64,000 bases of DNA from positions 11,395,199 through 11,459,198 of the forward strand of contig JABAKD010000021.1 in the NCBI GenBank assembly GCA_012845835.1, written 5' to 3'. Each line of letters opens with the position of its first letter. Position 1 is the stretch's first letter. This stretch comes from Undaria pinnatifida (lineage: Eukaryota > Sar > Phaeophyceae > Laminariales > Alariaceae). Below, one piece after another: positions 55,730 to 64,000 of the stretch. The notes under the pieces were generated by a model. That model was not told the DNA's origin. It saw only the letters and a list, made by a program, of their open reading frames with translations, and did not search any database. The position numbers and the translations under genes were made by a program.

Positions 55730-58700
55730 ACAGGCAGGCAGGCAGGCAGGCAGGCAGACAGGCAGGCAGGCAGACAGGCAGGCAGGCAGGCAGGCAGACA
55801 GGCAGGCAGGAAAACAAGCAAAAAGAGAGACAGGGAGGAAAAGATAATGGCGTGTTGAGACGTGTGGTCGCCAGGGAACATGCCGGCTTCATCCCAAGCT
55901 TTCCTAGGTAGATTGGCACATGGACCGTGCGAGGTATACGAATCGCTGGTGCAGATAGATCAGCCAATACAGCGGCCAGCCTCTGCTCTTCATCGGTGCG
56001 TGGGGCCAACTCTAACGGCGGGACTTTATAAGGACCCACCACTACCAACACCATCACTACCAAAACGAATGACGTGTTGAGACTTGTGGTCGCCAGGGGA
56101 CGTCCTGGGCTCATCCCAGGCGTTCCTAGGTAGATGGATATATAGACCTTGCGAGGTACAACGGATTGCTGGTGCTGCTGGATCAGCGCACACAGTGGCC
56201 AGTCTCTATTTTTCGTCGGTGCATGGGGTAAACTCAAAAGGCGAAACTTCTAGGGGGCGCACCACCAACACTACCACCAACAACATTAACACCAACACCA
56301 ACACCAACACCACCACCACCAACGTCAACACCAACGCCAACAACACCTCCCGATACCAACACCAACACCGCCACCGCCTACAACATCAGTAACGGCAGGG
56401 AAGCGGGCAACACCAACAAAAAAAAACAAAAAATTGCATCTCACCTTAAACCGAAAGAACGCGTCGGAGCTGTAGGTGGCTAGGTCTGGCGTTACCAATA
56501 AGGCTCCGTAGCACGGAGCGGAGCTGGAACTGTAGTCTGCGGGTGGCGCAAAAGTAGTTTCACAAGCAAGCAGGAGCGCCCGCGCCGCGGCGTGGCGGGG
56601 TGAGAAAGGGGCGAAGGGTCAGCGAGACGGGACCTGACAAAATAATCTACGTGGTAATGAAAAACGTTTTTGGAAAACGTTTGCCTTTGTAAAAGTGGGC
56701 ATGACAAATGTAGACAGTCTTCACAAACGTTCTTGAAAATCTTTTACTTTTGAAAACAAAAACATCATGTGGAACATGACAGGGCGTGGAGGCTCCAACG
56801 GCATGGGCAACCCCCCCCCCCCACCCCACCCCCCACCTCCTCCATCCCTACTCACCTTCGGTCGGCACGCTGCAGCCCCTACTGGCCGCTCTGCCCGCCA
56901 TCTCCATGATGACTTCCCAAGCATCGCCGTAGGCCTCCTCTGGAGTTTCAGAGCGAGCCACGATGTACTGCGATATCTGTTTCGGCAAAAATATCGGTGG
57001 AACACAATTGTTAGAAACAATCGTTAGGACAACGCATTCGAACGTACGGCGTCGTGCTGCCGTATTTTCTGCTTCCGGGGAACGTGGGGCGCACGACGGA
57101 CCGTGATACGCACGCGAGCGCCGCCGACACGATCACAGTGCCCCAACCACCACCACCACCACAACTGCAATCACCATCGCCACCATCACGAAACTCCCCA
57201 GACTTACCAAACACGCTCATGACCAACAAACACAGGAAAAACGACAGTTTAACGCGCCCACTCACATCCTTCATCCTCTTCACCAACTCCTTCCCCGGCA
57301 TAAAAACGCCTCCAGCGCTCCCCCCCTCCCAGGCCCCTTCCCCCTCCTTCCCCGTTCCCACCACCACCGTCTCCTCTTGTTTCTGCTCGTTAGCCTCTTC
57401 CTGCTCCTTCACGACTCCACCGCGCCTGTCCTCTTCTCGAACCGTCACACGTTCCGCCGCTTGTGTGAAGGCATGCTTTAGCCCTCCCGCGGCGGCCGTA
57501 AATCTCGGTGCGGCCGGTCGATTGCGGGGCGTGATCTCTGCGACACCCGGGGCCACCAAAAACGAAAAAAAAGAAAAAACATTAAAACAAAGATTGTACT
57601 TCGTAGGCGTGCTTTGGGGGTAGGGGGGTGGGGGGTGGAGTGAGGGTGGCAGGGGGGGGGGTGGGGAGAAAACTGAAAACAGGGGTGGTTGGCGGGGAGA
57701 ACGGGAGTCGGCAGAAAAAGGAAAAACTGAGAGTGGGGGTGGGGATGTGACGGGGTGGGGTAGGGTGACGTGGGTGCATAAAGGTACGGGACAAGAGGAG
57801 GAGGGCTACCAAAAGCAGCGAACTAGGGCGAACTCCAAAGTCAAGCCTCACCATTAAGCTTGCCCCCGGGGGTGGCAGAAGAGGCAGCCGTTGCGGTTCC
57901 CTCGTGGCTCTCTCGTGGTTGCCGTCAACAAAGCCACAACAACCCCGACCGTCCTACCTCATCACAATTACAACACCTCCCACACCAAAAGGAAACAGCA
58001 GCTAAGCCATCATAAAACGTGAAGCCTCCCCCCCCCCTCTTTCCCCTCCCCCAGCCCCGATCTGCCCTCACGATGGGGTTGCAAGGCAAACCTTCGGGCT
58101 CGGAGCCACCCGCAAGGCCGCTGCCCCGGTCTGATGTAGTGCAACGGCGAGCCAGAAAAAAACAAAAAAAGACAACAGTGGGCACTAAAGCTCGTGTTAC
58201 TACGAGCGCAGACCAATGATACATCCCAACACCGCTACTGGTGCCACCGGACCTTGTGAGCTCATCAGGTTCGCGGCGAGAGCCCCTCCAGAAGCTGCCT
58301 CCGCTTCCTCCTCCTCCGCTGCAGCCGCAGCCACAGCAGCAGCCGCCTCCGCCGCGGTCGGCGGTTTAAACGCCGAAAACCTGACCCGATCCAAAAGAGA
58401 AAAAAAAAGCAGAAGCGGGAAGAGTATATACATTAGGTTGGAGAAAACTTTCGCTCTTTTGACGATTGGTACGAAAAACGAACAACCGTTTTTTTCATGA
58501 TCGGTAGGAAACGACCCTTTTTTTTCTCATCTGTTGGAACCGATCTTGTTTCTGTGATCGGTAGAAACGACCGGGAACAAAAAATAAGAGTACAACATGA
58601 GATCCAAGAGAAATTAATCCTTGTGAGAGATCCGATCAGTAAGAAACGGCCGTGTACGCTATGCGTGCATGCTTACATGTCTGGGCATAAACGGAGCATA

Positions 58701-61700
58701 TACGCTAACCATCTTGTAGCAAGATGTGCTATTTTCTCGCACGTGCACAATCGTGGAGGGCGAGCATGTGATGCACCATGTCCGAGTATGTGACTCTTTA
58801 TGTCCAGGGTTTTTCACGGGTCAAGAACCGGTCCGTGGGTCGCACCTGGAGGATTTCAAAAAGTCGTGGGTCGAGTCGGGACGGGACGGGTCGGGTCGGG
58901 TCGGGTCGGGTCGGGTCGGGTCGGGTCGGGTCGGGTCGGGTCGGGTCGGGTCGGGTCGGGTCGGGTCGGGTCGGGTCGGGTCGGGTCGGGTCGGGTCGGG
59001 TCGGGTCAGGTGGTGTTCGAAAAAATCTCACGGGTCGCGTCGCTTTTATCCGATCCGATCCGCGAAAAGTGATCCGACCCATGAACAGCCTTAGAACACT
59101 CGTGCTCGAAAAAAGATCGCTGACAAGGTGTATAGCGGGGAAAAACCTATCCTTGCAAAACAATAGTCCAAAACGGATCGATGTTGGAAGCGATTGTTCG
59201 AAAAGTGGCAAAAAGCACGATCTCGAACAAAAAGATCGGTAACAAGGTGGCGGGCAAAACCGGTTCTTGCTAAAAAAAAAGATTCGAAACGGCACGGTGG
59301 AAAAAAAACGTTCGAAAGGGGTCGTCGCTCACAATATTGAAAAGGGAGCATGAAAAAAGGAACCTGCAGGAAACGGTCGTTGGAATTAAAGAAGAAAAAA
59401 AAAAAAAACGGAAGCAAAAGATCGACAGAAACAATTATCCAAAAGGGATCGTGTGGATACCACACCCCCTTCCCCCAGACAATACCGCATCAGTACACAC
59501 ACGTTCATGGTCATCAGAGGTTCCAGACTCCGTTCCGTGCTGAACCGAGGTACCGACCCACCTCGGCGTGTCCTCCACACCGTGACTACACAAGAGAGAA
59601 TCTGGTAGAGGCACAGCCCCACATTGGCGTCGACGGCAGGACACAGCCCCACAGTCCGCTTATTTATTTATTTGTTTGTTTTTCTTCATCCCATTTAATA
59701 TCGTCGCACTTCTCTCGCGCTCCCTTCCAGTAGTAACTCAGACCCGGGGTCACATAGCGGGCCCTCCTCCCCACTCCCCACTACGGTACGTGCCTTCATT
59801 TTTATCGCGAGAAAACTTTAGTACGTTCTTCCCTTGTCGACTCGCATCGAACTGCGATATATGACAGCACTACTTGGAGTTAATGAACGTTATTTTGCCA
59901 CTTGGGAAAAATGAATGCTGATTTGTGCCAAAGGGTGGTATATTTCCGATTTTGTTACCTTCCACCGCCGTGTGCGGCCGGGTGCTGACTCCCGCCGGCG
60001 CCCGAAGGCAGCGGGTTAAAGGAGGCGGTAGAATGCGGGGACGTGCTCTTGCCAGCCCCTGCCATCTTTAGTTGCATGGCCGCCGCCGCATCGCTTTCGG
60101 CTGCGTCCTTAAGCACCCCCTTCAGCCACTCCTGAGGACAACAAGAAGAGGAAAAAATAAGCACAAACAAGCAAACCCGTCGATTGCAGCTGGTGTAGAA
60201 CGGAGGGGGGACGAGTGCCTGCTATGTGACCCCGGATCTGAGTTGTGCGAAAAGGGAGGGAAGTGGAGAAAAAACGCCGAGAGGATCTAGACCTCTAAAT
60301 GGGATGGGGGGGAGCGCATTCACTATCGTAAGCAATACGACGGAGAGATGCTTTTGGTTTAGGGGCAAATATACCCACAACCCGGTTTTCATTCTCGTGC
60401 ACATGTGATAGGTACTGTAAGATAGGGCCCCAGTAACCGACACAGGCCTGTCTCTTGCAGGCCTCTCTACTAGCCGGGTTCACAAGATGGTCACTCACTT
60501 GTATTAGAGAAGCTCTTGTATTAATCCCATCAGCCACGGATAGAACCGAGCGCTATTCGCGTGGAAATTCGTGCAGCAATTGCACCATTCCCTTTTCCCT
60601 ACGCGCACATACATGCCTTCAAAGGCGTGTGAAACCCTTTCTATACCGTGTCCGCATCCTGCATCCTTTTGTCTTGCTAGGCTCCCGGGGCAACGACGAC
60701 CAAACCTTAGGTGACTAAGGCAAAGTATCCCTAAACAGACTTGCCTGTGGAGCAGCTGTATACCCCACGGCGTGCGCGACACATTGTCATTGGCAGATAA
60801 TCCCTTACCTGAATCGCCTTTTGAGCAGCCGCATACCCTACCCTACGGCGTGCGCGACACATCGTCATTGGTCGAGAATCCCCTACCTGAATCGCCTAAT
60901 GAGCAGCTGTTTACCCGACGGCGTGCGCGACACATCGTCATTGGCAGATAATCCCTTACCTGAATCGCCTATTGAGCAGCTGCATACCCTACCCTACGGC
61001 GTGCGCGACACATCGCCATTGCCCTCTTTTGGGGCGCGGGGAGGGGGTTGCTGTCTTCGCTCCCTCCCACACGATACAGAAAACACACAGGACCAACGTT
61101 ACGGTAAAAGAGTTGCGCCATTTGGTTTTTTATGAGACACCTCACAATATATACAGCACCTAAAACCTGACTTGAGAGGGAAAAACGAAAAAAGCATGAA
61201 CAACCCCATGGTCTAGGTGTACAAAGCACAAAAATGAATGAATGAATAAATACTGCCACCCCGACGAACGACATTGGGTTAACGCCTTTGCAGCTGGAAC
61301 CCCTTTTTGTGGAACAAAACTACTTGGAAATAGTATAGGGAACGCTTTCGGGGCCCTAAAGGGGTTAAGGAGACCCCATTTCAGAAAATATTATGGCCAA
61401 AACGTGCTGTGTACCTCTATTGTATGGCGCGCGTCACAGCACTCGCCTGCGTGTTCTGCATGATCTCCAGGCTACTCTCCGGAACCCCTTTCCCCGCCAG
61501 GAGGTGCTGTCGCTGTTGCTGCCGATCCCCGGAACTTCCGACAACTTTGTCCTCTGCCCCGTACGACGCCGCCATCTTGTACGCCGCCTCCAGGGAAGAC
61601 CTTCGCTCAGAAAAAGCAAAAACAAAACAAAACGAAACAAATTTTGACGCAAATGACGCAAAAAAAAAATGAAACTGAATTCGTCAGTCATCTCAGTCCG

Positions 61701-62531
61701 AAGAAAAAACCGAGTCCGTAAAAAATGAAACCGTCAGTCACCTGAAACCGCTTTTTTACTCATTCCCTTGAAAACAAAAAAACATGTCTCGATCTCACAG
61801 TAGCGGATACTTTTTTTTTCTTTTGTAAATAAAACTTTCAACCAAAAATGTGGATTGACGGCACTCTCGCCACTTGACGGACAGCCGTCAAAGCCGTCAA
61901 GGAACTCCACACACTAAATATAGTATGATGACTCCAAAGACGCCTTGACGGGTCAAACCTAGACCGTCAACCGACATCTTCGCATCGAACAGCGCTTTGT
62001 GTGACCGATGCTGCGAATAAAAAAAAAAATCCACTCTCCCCCTCTCAATTCCCAAAGGAGTCAAATACGACCGTGCCAGCACCCTTGACGCGTCAACACA
62101 ACCGCCATTCACAACACAGATGCTCGTATATAAAAGACCCGTCTTTTGGGCGCGTCAAAGCCTCGTTTGGTTTTGTTCATATCGGTTTTAGCGAAGGGTC
62201 GGTCAGTCAAGCGGTCACACTGGGCGCCTCTGTCGGCAATAGTATACAGGGTTTAGCGTAGGGAGAGTTAAGCCACGGATTCAAAGCCGCCGTCTTCTAC
62301 TGTATTCCCTTCCTAAGGAACAACAACCCCGGCGGCGATCTCGTTTACCTGGTGCTGGCCGCCCATTCCCTCCCCCTCCTCTTCCTCTTGTTTCCCATCC
62401 CCTCGTCCTCCTCCCCGCTCTCCATCAACGGAACGCTTGAACCGGGAAACCCCGAGCGGTGCGTCGCGTTCCCTGTCCCTGGGTTTTCCGTCGATGCCCT
62501 GAGGGAGGTCAAGCTCTTACGCCCTCCAGCC
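55281..62531 (-). CDS. DUF1415-family protein with long N-terminal extension, 9 exons seen, 5' end not found
   Basis: Exons (complement): 62349-62531, 61447-61600, 59959-60131, 58253-58380, 57852-57911, 57266-57537, 56856-56976, 56445-56536 and 55281-55622. Phases agree at all eight joins. The last three carry the conserved domain: QYIVARSETPEEAYGDAW, then GALLVTPDLATYSSDAFF, then ISVEAFHPE and TRSPFPTLHI. These match in order the YVVS.A, LLIHP..L.DF..YN.F, ASFHP and NRSPYPTLHLL blocks of DUF1415. The function of that family is not known to me. Upstream lies a charged and Ala-rich, probably disordered extension with a helical part (SSLEIMQNTQEWLKGVLKDA). The usual N-terminal LCPFA-like motif was not found. 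The 3' end may be the in-frame stop at 55281 or a splice at 55460. The domain is well supported; the upstream exons less so. Confidence 0.75.
55693..55815 (+). repeat. (GGCA)n / (GACA) tetranucleotide array
   Basis: About 30 units of GGCA with interspersed GACA in a DUF1415 intron. Confidence 0.95.
55855..56280 (+). repeat. Tandem duplication, two units of about 222 bp
   Basis: GTGTTGAGAC.TGTGGTCGCC ... CCTAGGTAGAT ... GCGAGGTA ... GGCCAG.CTCT occurs at 55856 and again at 56076, within a DUF1415 intron. Confidence 0.85.
56445..56536 (-). CDS. DUF1415 gene exon (LLVTP block)
   Basis: 92 nt, phase 1 in and 0 out. Acceptor CACCCGCAG|ACTACAG, donor TTTAAG|GTGAGA. It encodes YSSSSAPCYGALLVTPDLAT and YSSDAFFRFK, equivalent to the family's LLIHP...DF..YN.F block. 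Confidence 0.85.
56856..56976 (-). CDS. DUF1415 gene exon (YIVAxSxTPEE block)
   Basis: 121 nt, phase 0 in and 1 out. Acceptor CCGAAACAG|ATATCG, donor CCGAAG|GTGAGT. It encodes ISQYIVARSETPEEAYGDAW followed by an amphipathic helix and RGCSVPTE. The second position of the block is equivalent to RYVVS in bacterial members. Confidence 0.85.
57266..57537 (-). CDS. DUF1415 gene exon, charged linker
   Basis: 272 nt, phase 1 in and 0 out. Acceptor GGTGTCGCAG|AGATCACG, donor AAGGAT|GTGAGT. It encodes EITPRNRPAAPRFTAAAGG, then a Glu/Lys/Gln-rich stretch and PGKELVKRMKD. The family's Cys motif should sit near its end but is absent. Confidence 0.7.
57852..57911 (-). CDS. DUF1415 gene short exon (probable)
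   Basis: 60 nt, phase 1 in and 1 out, encoding SHEGTATAASSATPGGKLN. The donor CTTAATG|GTGAGG is good. The acceptor (CCACGAG|AGAGCC) lacks a strong pyrimidine tract and was chosen mainly because it follows an in-frame TGA and fits the phase. Confidence 0.5.
58253..58380 (-). CDS. DUF1415 gene exon, Ala/Glu-rich
   Basis: 128 nt, phase 2 in and 1 out. The acceptor GGGTCAG|GTTTTCG follows a T-rich tract; the donor CACAAG|GTCCGG is weak. It encodes FSAFKPPTAAEAAAAVAAAA, then EEEEAEAASGG and ANLMSSQ. Confidence 0.6.
58802..59092 (+). mobile_element. TIR element of the same family with expanded (TCGGG)n core
   Basis: The left end AGGGTTTTTCACGGGTCAAG and a diverged right end (GATCCGACCCATGAACAGCC) enclose an uninterrupted pentanucleotide array of about 25 units. 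Confidence 0.6.
58885..59007 (+). repeat. (TCGGG)n pentanucleotide microsatellite
   Basis: About 24-25 near-perfect copies. Its translation in all frames gives the spurious GSGRVGSGRV open frames. Confidence 0.95.
59959..60131 (-). CDS. DUF1415 gene exon, helical segment
   Basis: 173 nt, phase 0 in and 2 out. Acceptor TTGTCCTCAG|GAGTGG, donor GGTGGAAG|GTAACA. It encodes EWLKGVLKDAAESDAAAAMQ, a likely helix, then a Ser/Pro/Gly/His-rich tail. Very good splice sites. Confidence 0.75.
60740..61020 (-). repeat. 75-bp tandem repeat, 4 units, with splice-donor-like motif
   Basis: On the minus strand each unit holds TGTGTCGCGCACGCCGT and, except the most degenerate, GGCGATTCAG|GTAAGG or GTAGGG, a textbook donor. 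It lies in the intron between the DUF1415 exons at 61447 and 60131. Confidence 0.8.
61279..61368 (+). mobile_element. TTAA-type MITE (family A)
   Basis: An 82-bp element between TTAA at 61279-61282 and 61365-61368. The flanks (ACATTGGG...GGAGACCCC) match a dispersed repeat that is uninterrupted at 495 and 4790 (TTTTGGGTTAAGGAG), a second filled/empty-site comparison. Confidence 0.85.
61447..61600 (-). CDS. DUF1415 gene exon with probable GC donor
   Basis: 154 nt, phase 2 in and 0 out. The acceptor GAGCGAAG|GTCTTC follows TTTGCTTTTTCT. The best donor is AACACGCAG|GCGAGT, a GC-AG type; a weaker GT donor lies 9 bases further on (GCT|GTGACG, also phase 0). It encodes SSLEAAYKMAASYGAEDKVV, then GVPESSLEIMQNTQ. 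Confidence 0.65.
61850..61990. repeat. Palindromic CCGTCAAGG element, reversed relative
   Basis: GCCGTCAAGGAACTCC ... TAAATATAGTATGATGACTC ... CGCCTTGACGGG, related to 9525-9690. Confidence 0.55.
62349..62531 (-). CDS. DUF1415 gene, most upstream exon seen
   Basis: 183 nt, phase 2 in and 2 out. Acceptor ATGCGCAG|GGCTGG, donor ACCAG|GTAAAC. The chosen frame has strongly G/C-ending codons and encodes AGGRKSLTSLRASTENPG, then MESGEEDEGMGNKRKRRGRE. A second open frame over the same bases is also phase-compatible with a nearby acceptor, so the frame is likely but not certain. No preceding exon or start was found. Confidence 0.55.
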
Positions 62532-63175
62532 CTGCGCATTCGATCGGCCAATGCAAGCAATCGCTTCGTTGGTGGCGGTGGCTAAGGCGGTGATGATATT
62601 GTTGGTGGTGGTTGTGGTGGTGGTGGTGGTGGTGTTGGTGATGTGACGGTGGTGGTGATGGTAGTAGGCAAGAGGATCGGTGTGGGTTTCGTGTCGTAGG
62701 AGGCCTTGTCTCACGGTTGCCAAGCATAAAAAAAAAAAGAAAGTGCGACTATCGGTGGATTGTGCATTCGACCGGCTGATACAGATATTCGCTCAGTTGT
62801 TGGTGGTGTCGTTGGTGATGGCGGTGACCATAGTGGGAATGGTGAAGAAAATACCGGGTACATAACGGTTCTGGCGTTTCAGCAAGACAGGCTCGCCGGA
62901 TAGGTGTGTAGCACCAAACATTCGAAGCGGAGCATGCAACTACTTACAAATATCCATCTCCTGAGAGGCCTCCATTTTTTACGCTTTCCACACAAACTTC
63001 AAGACATTCTCCTCTCCGGACGCCTGAGCGGGCTCCGATGACCGAAACAGCGCTTCTCAGCGCTTTTTTTTTTTTTTCAAAAATTCAAGTCTAAAAGTCC
63101 TTTTTTTGGGGAAGTTGAAATTTTTGCTCCCCCTAAGTTTTAAACTCCTGTTTTTTGGGAATACCACGTACTAGC
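62532..63175. other. Upstream of the DUF1415 exons, no clear gene
   Basis: It contains a GTG/GGT trinucleotide tract (62596-62660). On the minus strand a short frame from ATG at 62975 ends at a good donor ATATTT|GTAAGT, but its phase does not fit the next exon. Confidence 0.4.
62590..62660 (+). repeat. GTG/GGT trinucleotide tract
   Basis: Imperfect (GTGGTG)n upstream of the DUF1415 exons. Confidence 0.85.
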
Positions 63176-63965
63176 TGGACACCGCCTCCTCTCGTTACTT
63201 GCGGAACGGTCCAGCTTTTCTTTGATTTCTTGGCGTTTCTGTTGTGCGCATAGTTGCACGAAGCTTTCGTCATACCATAAGAGGTCCCATCCTGATCTCA
63301 GGTTGGCTCATCACATCATCAGCTCAGCTCCGCCCAAAGGCGCACAGCAGCGCTAGCTCAGCAGCATAGCGCTAGCTCAGCAGCGCCGCGCCGTGCAGTG
63401 CCGTTTCCTGGCGCGCCCTGGCGTGCGGTGCGGTGTTGCGCGGTACTGTGTCGTGTTGTGCCGTGGTGAGTTCATGTCATACCAGAGGTCCCATCTTGGT
63501 TTTGCTGGACGCATCATCATCAACTCGGCTCCGCTAAGCAGAGCGCACCGCAGCGCTAGGTCAGCAGCGCAGCGCCGTGCAGTGCCGCGCGGGGCCGGGC
63601 CCTGCCGTGCCATGCCCGTGCCATGCCGTGCGGTGCGGTGCGGCACTGCTGTGCGGTCCTGTGCCATGCTGCTGCGCCGTGCTGCGTGTTTTTTGCTGAA
63701 CTTTTCCTACATACATGCGAAGTATCATTCCAAGTGTCATACCACCAGTACTAAGCCTGTCCCTATATACTTACAACACAGAAAGGAAGCAAGAATCGCG
63801 AAAAAGTTCAAATCGTGTTGACAGAAAGCAAATACGAAGCAAGCAGCGGAAAAGCCAAGACACAACTGGCAAAACAAGCAGAACCAGAATAATAAGGTGG
63901 AGCAAGAAACCAAAGAAATGCTGGACCGTTCCGCACGTAATGGAAGGAGGCGGTGTCCAAGTGGG
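63176..63965. mobile_element. Non-autonomous TIR element, about 790 bp
   Basis: TGGACACCGCCTCCTCTCGT at 63176 is mirrored by the reverse complement of GGAAGGAGGCGGTGTCCA ending at 63959. Similarity continues inward for about 60 bp (CTTGCGGAACGGTCCAGC against GCTGGACCGTTCCGCACG). The interior holds a direct repeat pair and GTGCCGTGC-rich DNA and no credible gene. No obvious target duplication was recognised. Confidence 0.7.
63285..63600 (+). repeat. Direct repeat pair inside the TIR element
   Basis: Two diverged units about 195 bp apart, each with AGAGGTCCCATC..., ATCATCA.CTC.GCTCCGC and CAGCGCTAG.TCAGCAGC. Confidence 0.6.
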
Positions 63966-64000
63966 ACCCAGGGAGATGCCAGGGATGCACCAATCGAGCA

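Noticed and set aside
55623-56237. Upstream part of the 318-codon minus-strand frame (polycysteine/proline-leucine)
   Set aside because: It is the translation of a (GGCA)n array and a tandem duplication inside an intron; only the part after the acceptor at 55622 matches a protein family.
58798-59295. 165-codon minus-strand and several plus-strand frames with PTRPD or GSGRV repeats
   Set aside because: They are translations of the (TCGGG)n microsatellite in all frames.
62948-62975. Possible first exon of the DUF1415 gene (MEASQEMDI, donor GTAAGT)
   Set aside because: Its phase does not fit the exon starting at 62531, and joining to the alternative frame would create a stop at once.
1-64000. 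Prokaryotic genes, defence systems, operons or viral genes
   Set aside because: No ribosome-binding-site-led gene clusters, no long uninterrupted genes, and no viral or phage protein motifs were seen.

Overview
This is a repeat-rich nuclear window from a eukaryote with spliceosomal GT-AG introns. Exons are short (60 to about 340 bp, plus one of 1.4 kb), GC-rich at third codon positions, and separated by introns of up to 15 kb. The protein types and the MITE/SINE load fit a large-genome stramenopile, most likely a brown alga. That placement is an inference, because no lineage-diagnostic gene is present. Most long open frames are not genes; they come from low-complexity DNA, SINEs and tandem repeats.

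Two genes were reconstructed exon by exon, with splice sites and reading phase agreeing at every junction. (1) A Spinster-like major facilitator (MFS) transporter lies on the minus strand. It starts at the ATG at 30815-30813 and has seven exons down to 1230. It is cut by the left window edge after transmembrane segment 7. Its first intron is about 15.4 kb, and its TM6-TM7 loop is enlarged to roughly 390 low-complexity residues. (2) A DUF1415-family protein lies on the minus strand at about 62.5-55.3 kb. Nine exons are seen, with a long disordered N-terminal extension before the conserved domain. Its true 5' end was not found.

On the plus strand there is a signal-peptide exon at 31728-31931, divergent from the transporter start. 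A C-terminal single-TM exon ends at 45480. They are phase-compatible and may be the two ends of one type I membrane protein, but the middle was not resolved. One more isolated exon-like frame sits at 52551-52751 on the minus strand.

The rest is repeats. There are two related families of about 82-bp MITEs that target TTAA (piggyBac-type), including insertions with empty sites visible elsewhere in the window and a precise 83-bp-period tandem array next to transporter exon 4. There is a tRNA-derived SINE of about 300 bp, a second poly(A)-tailed SINE-like family, and a MITE family with ends like GGGCTTTTCACGGGTCA whose core has expanded into a (TCGGG)n array. A TIR element of about 790 bp lies at the right end. 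Many minisatellites and satellites are present (42, 28, 78, about 150 and about 222 bp units), along with dispersed 100-300 bp repeats.

No rRNA, functional tRNA gene, CRISPR array, defence system or prokaryotic operon was seen.
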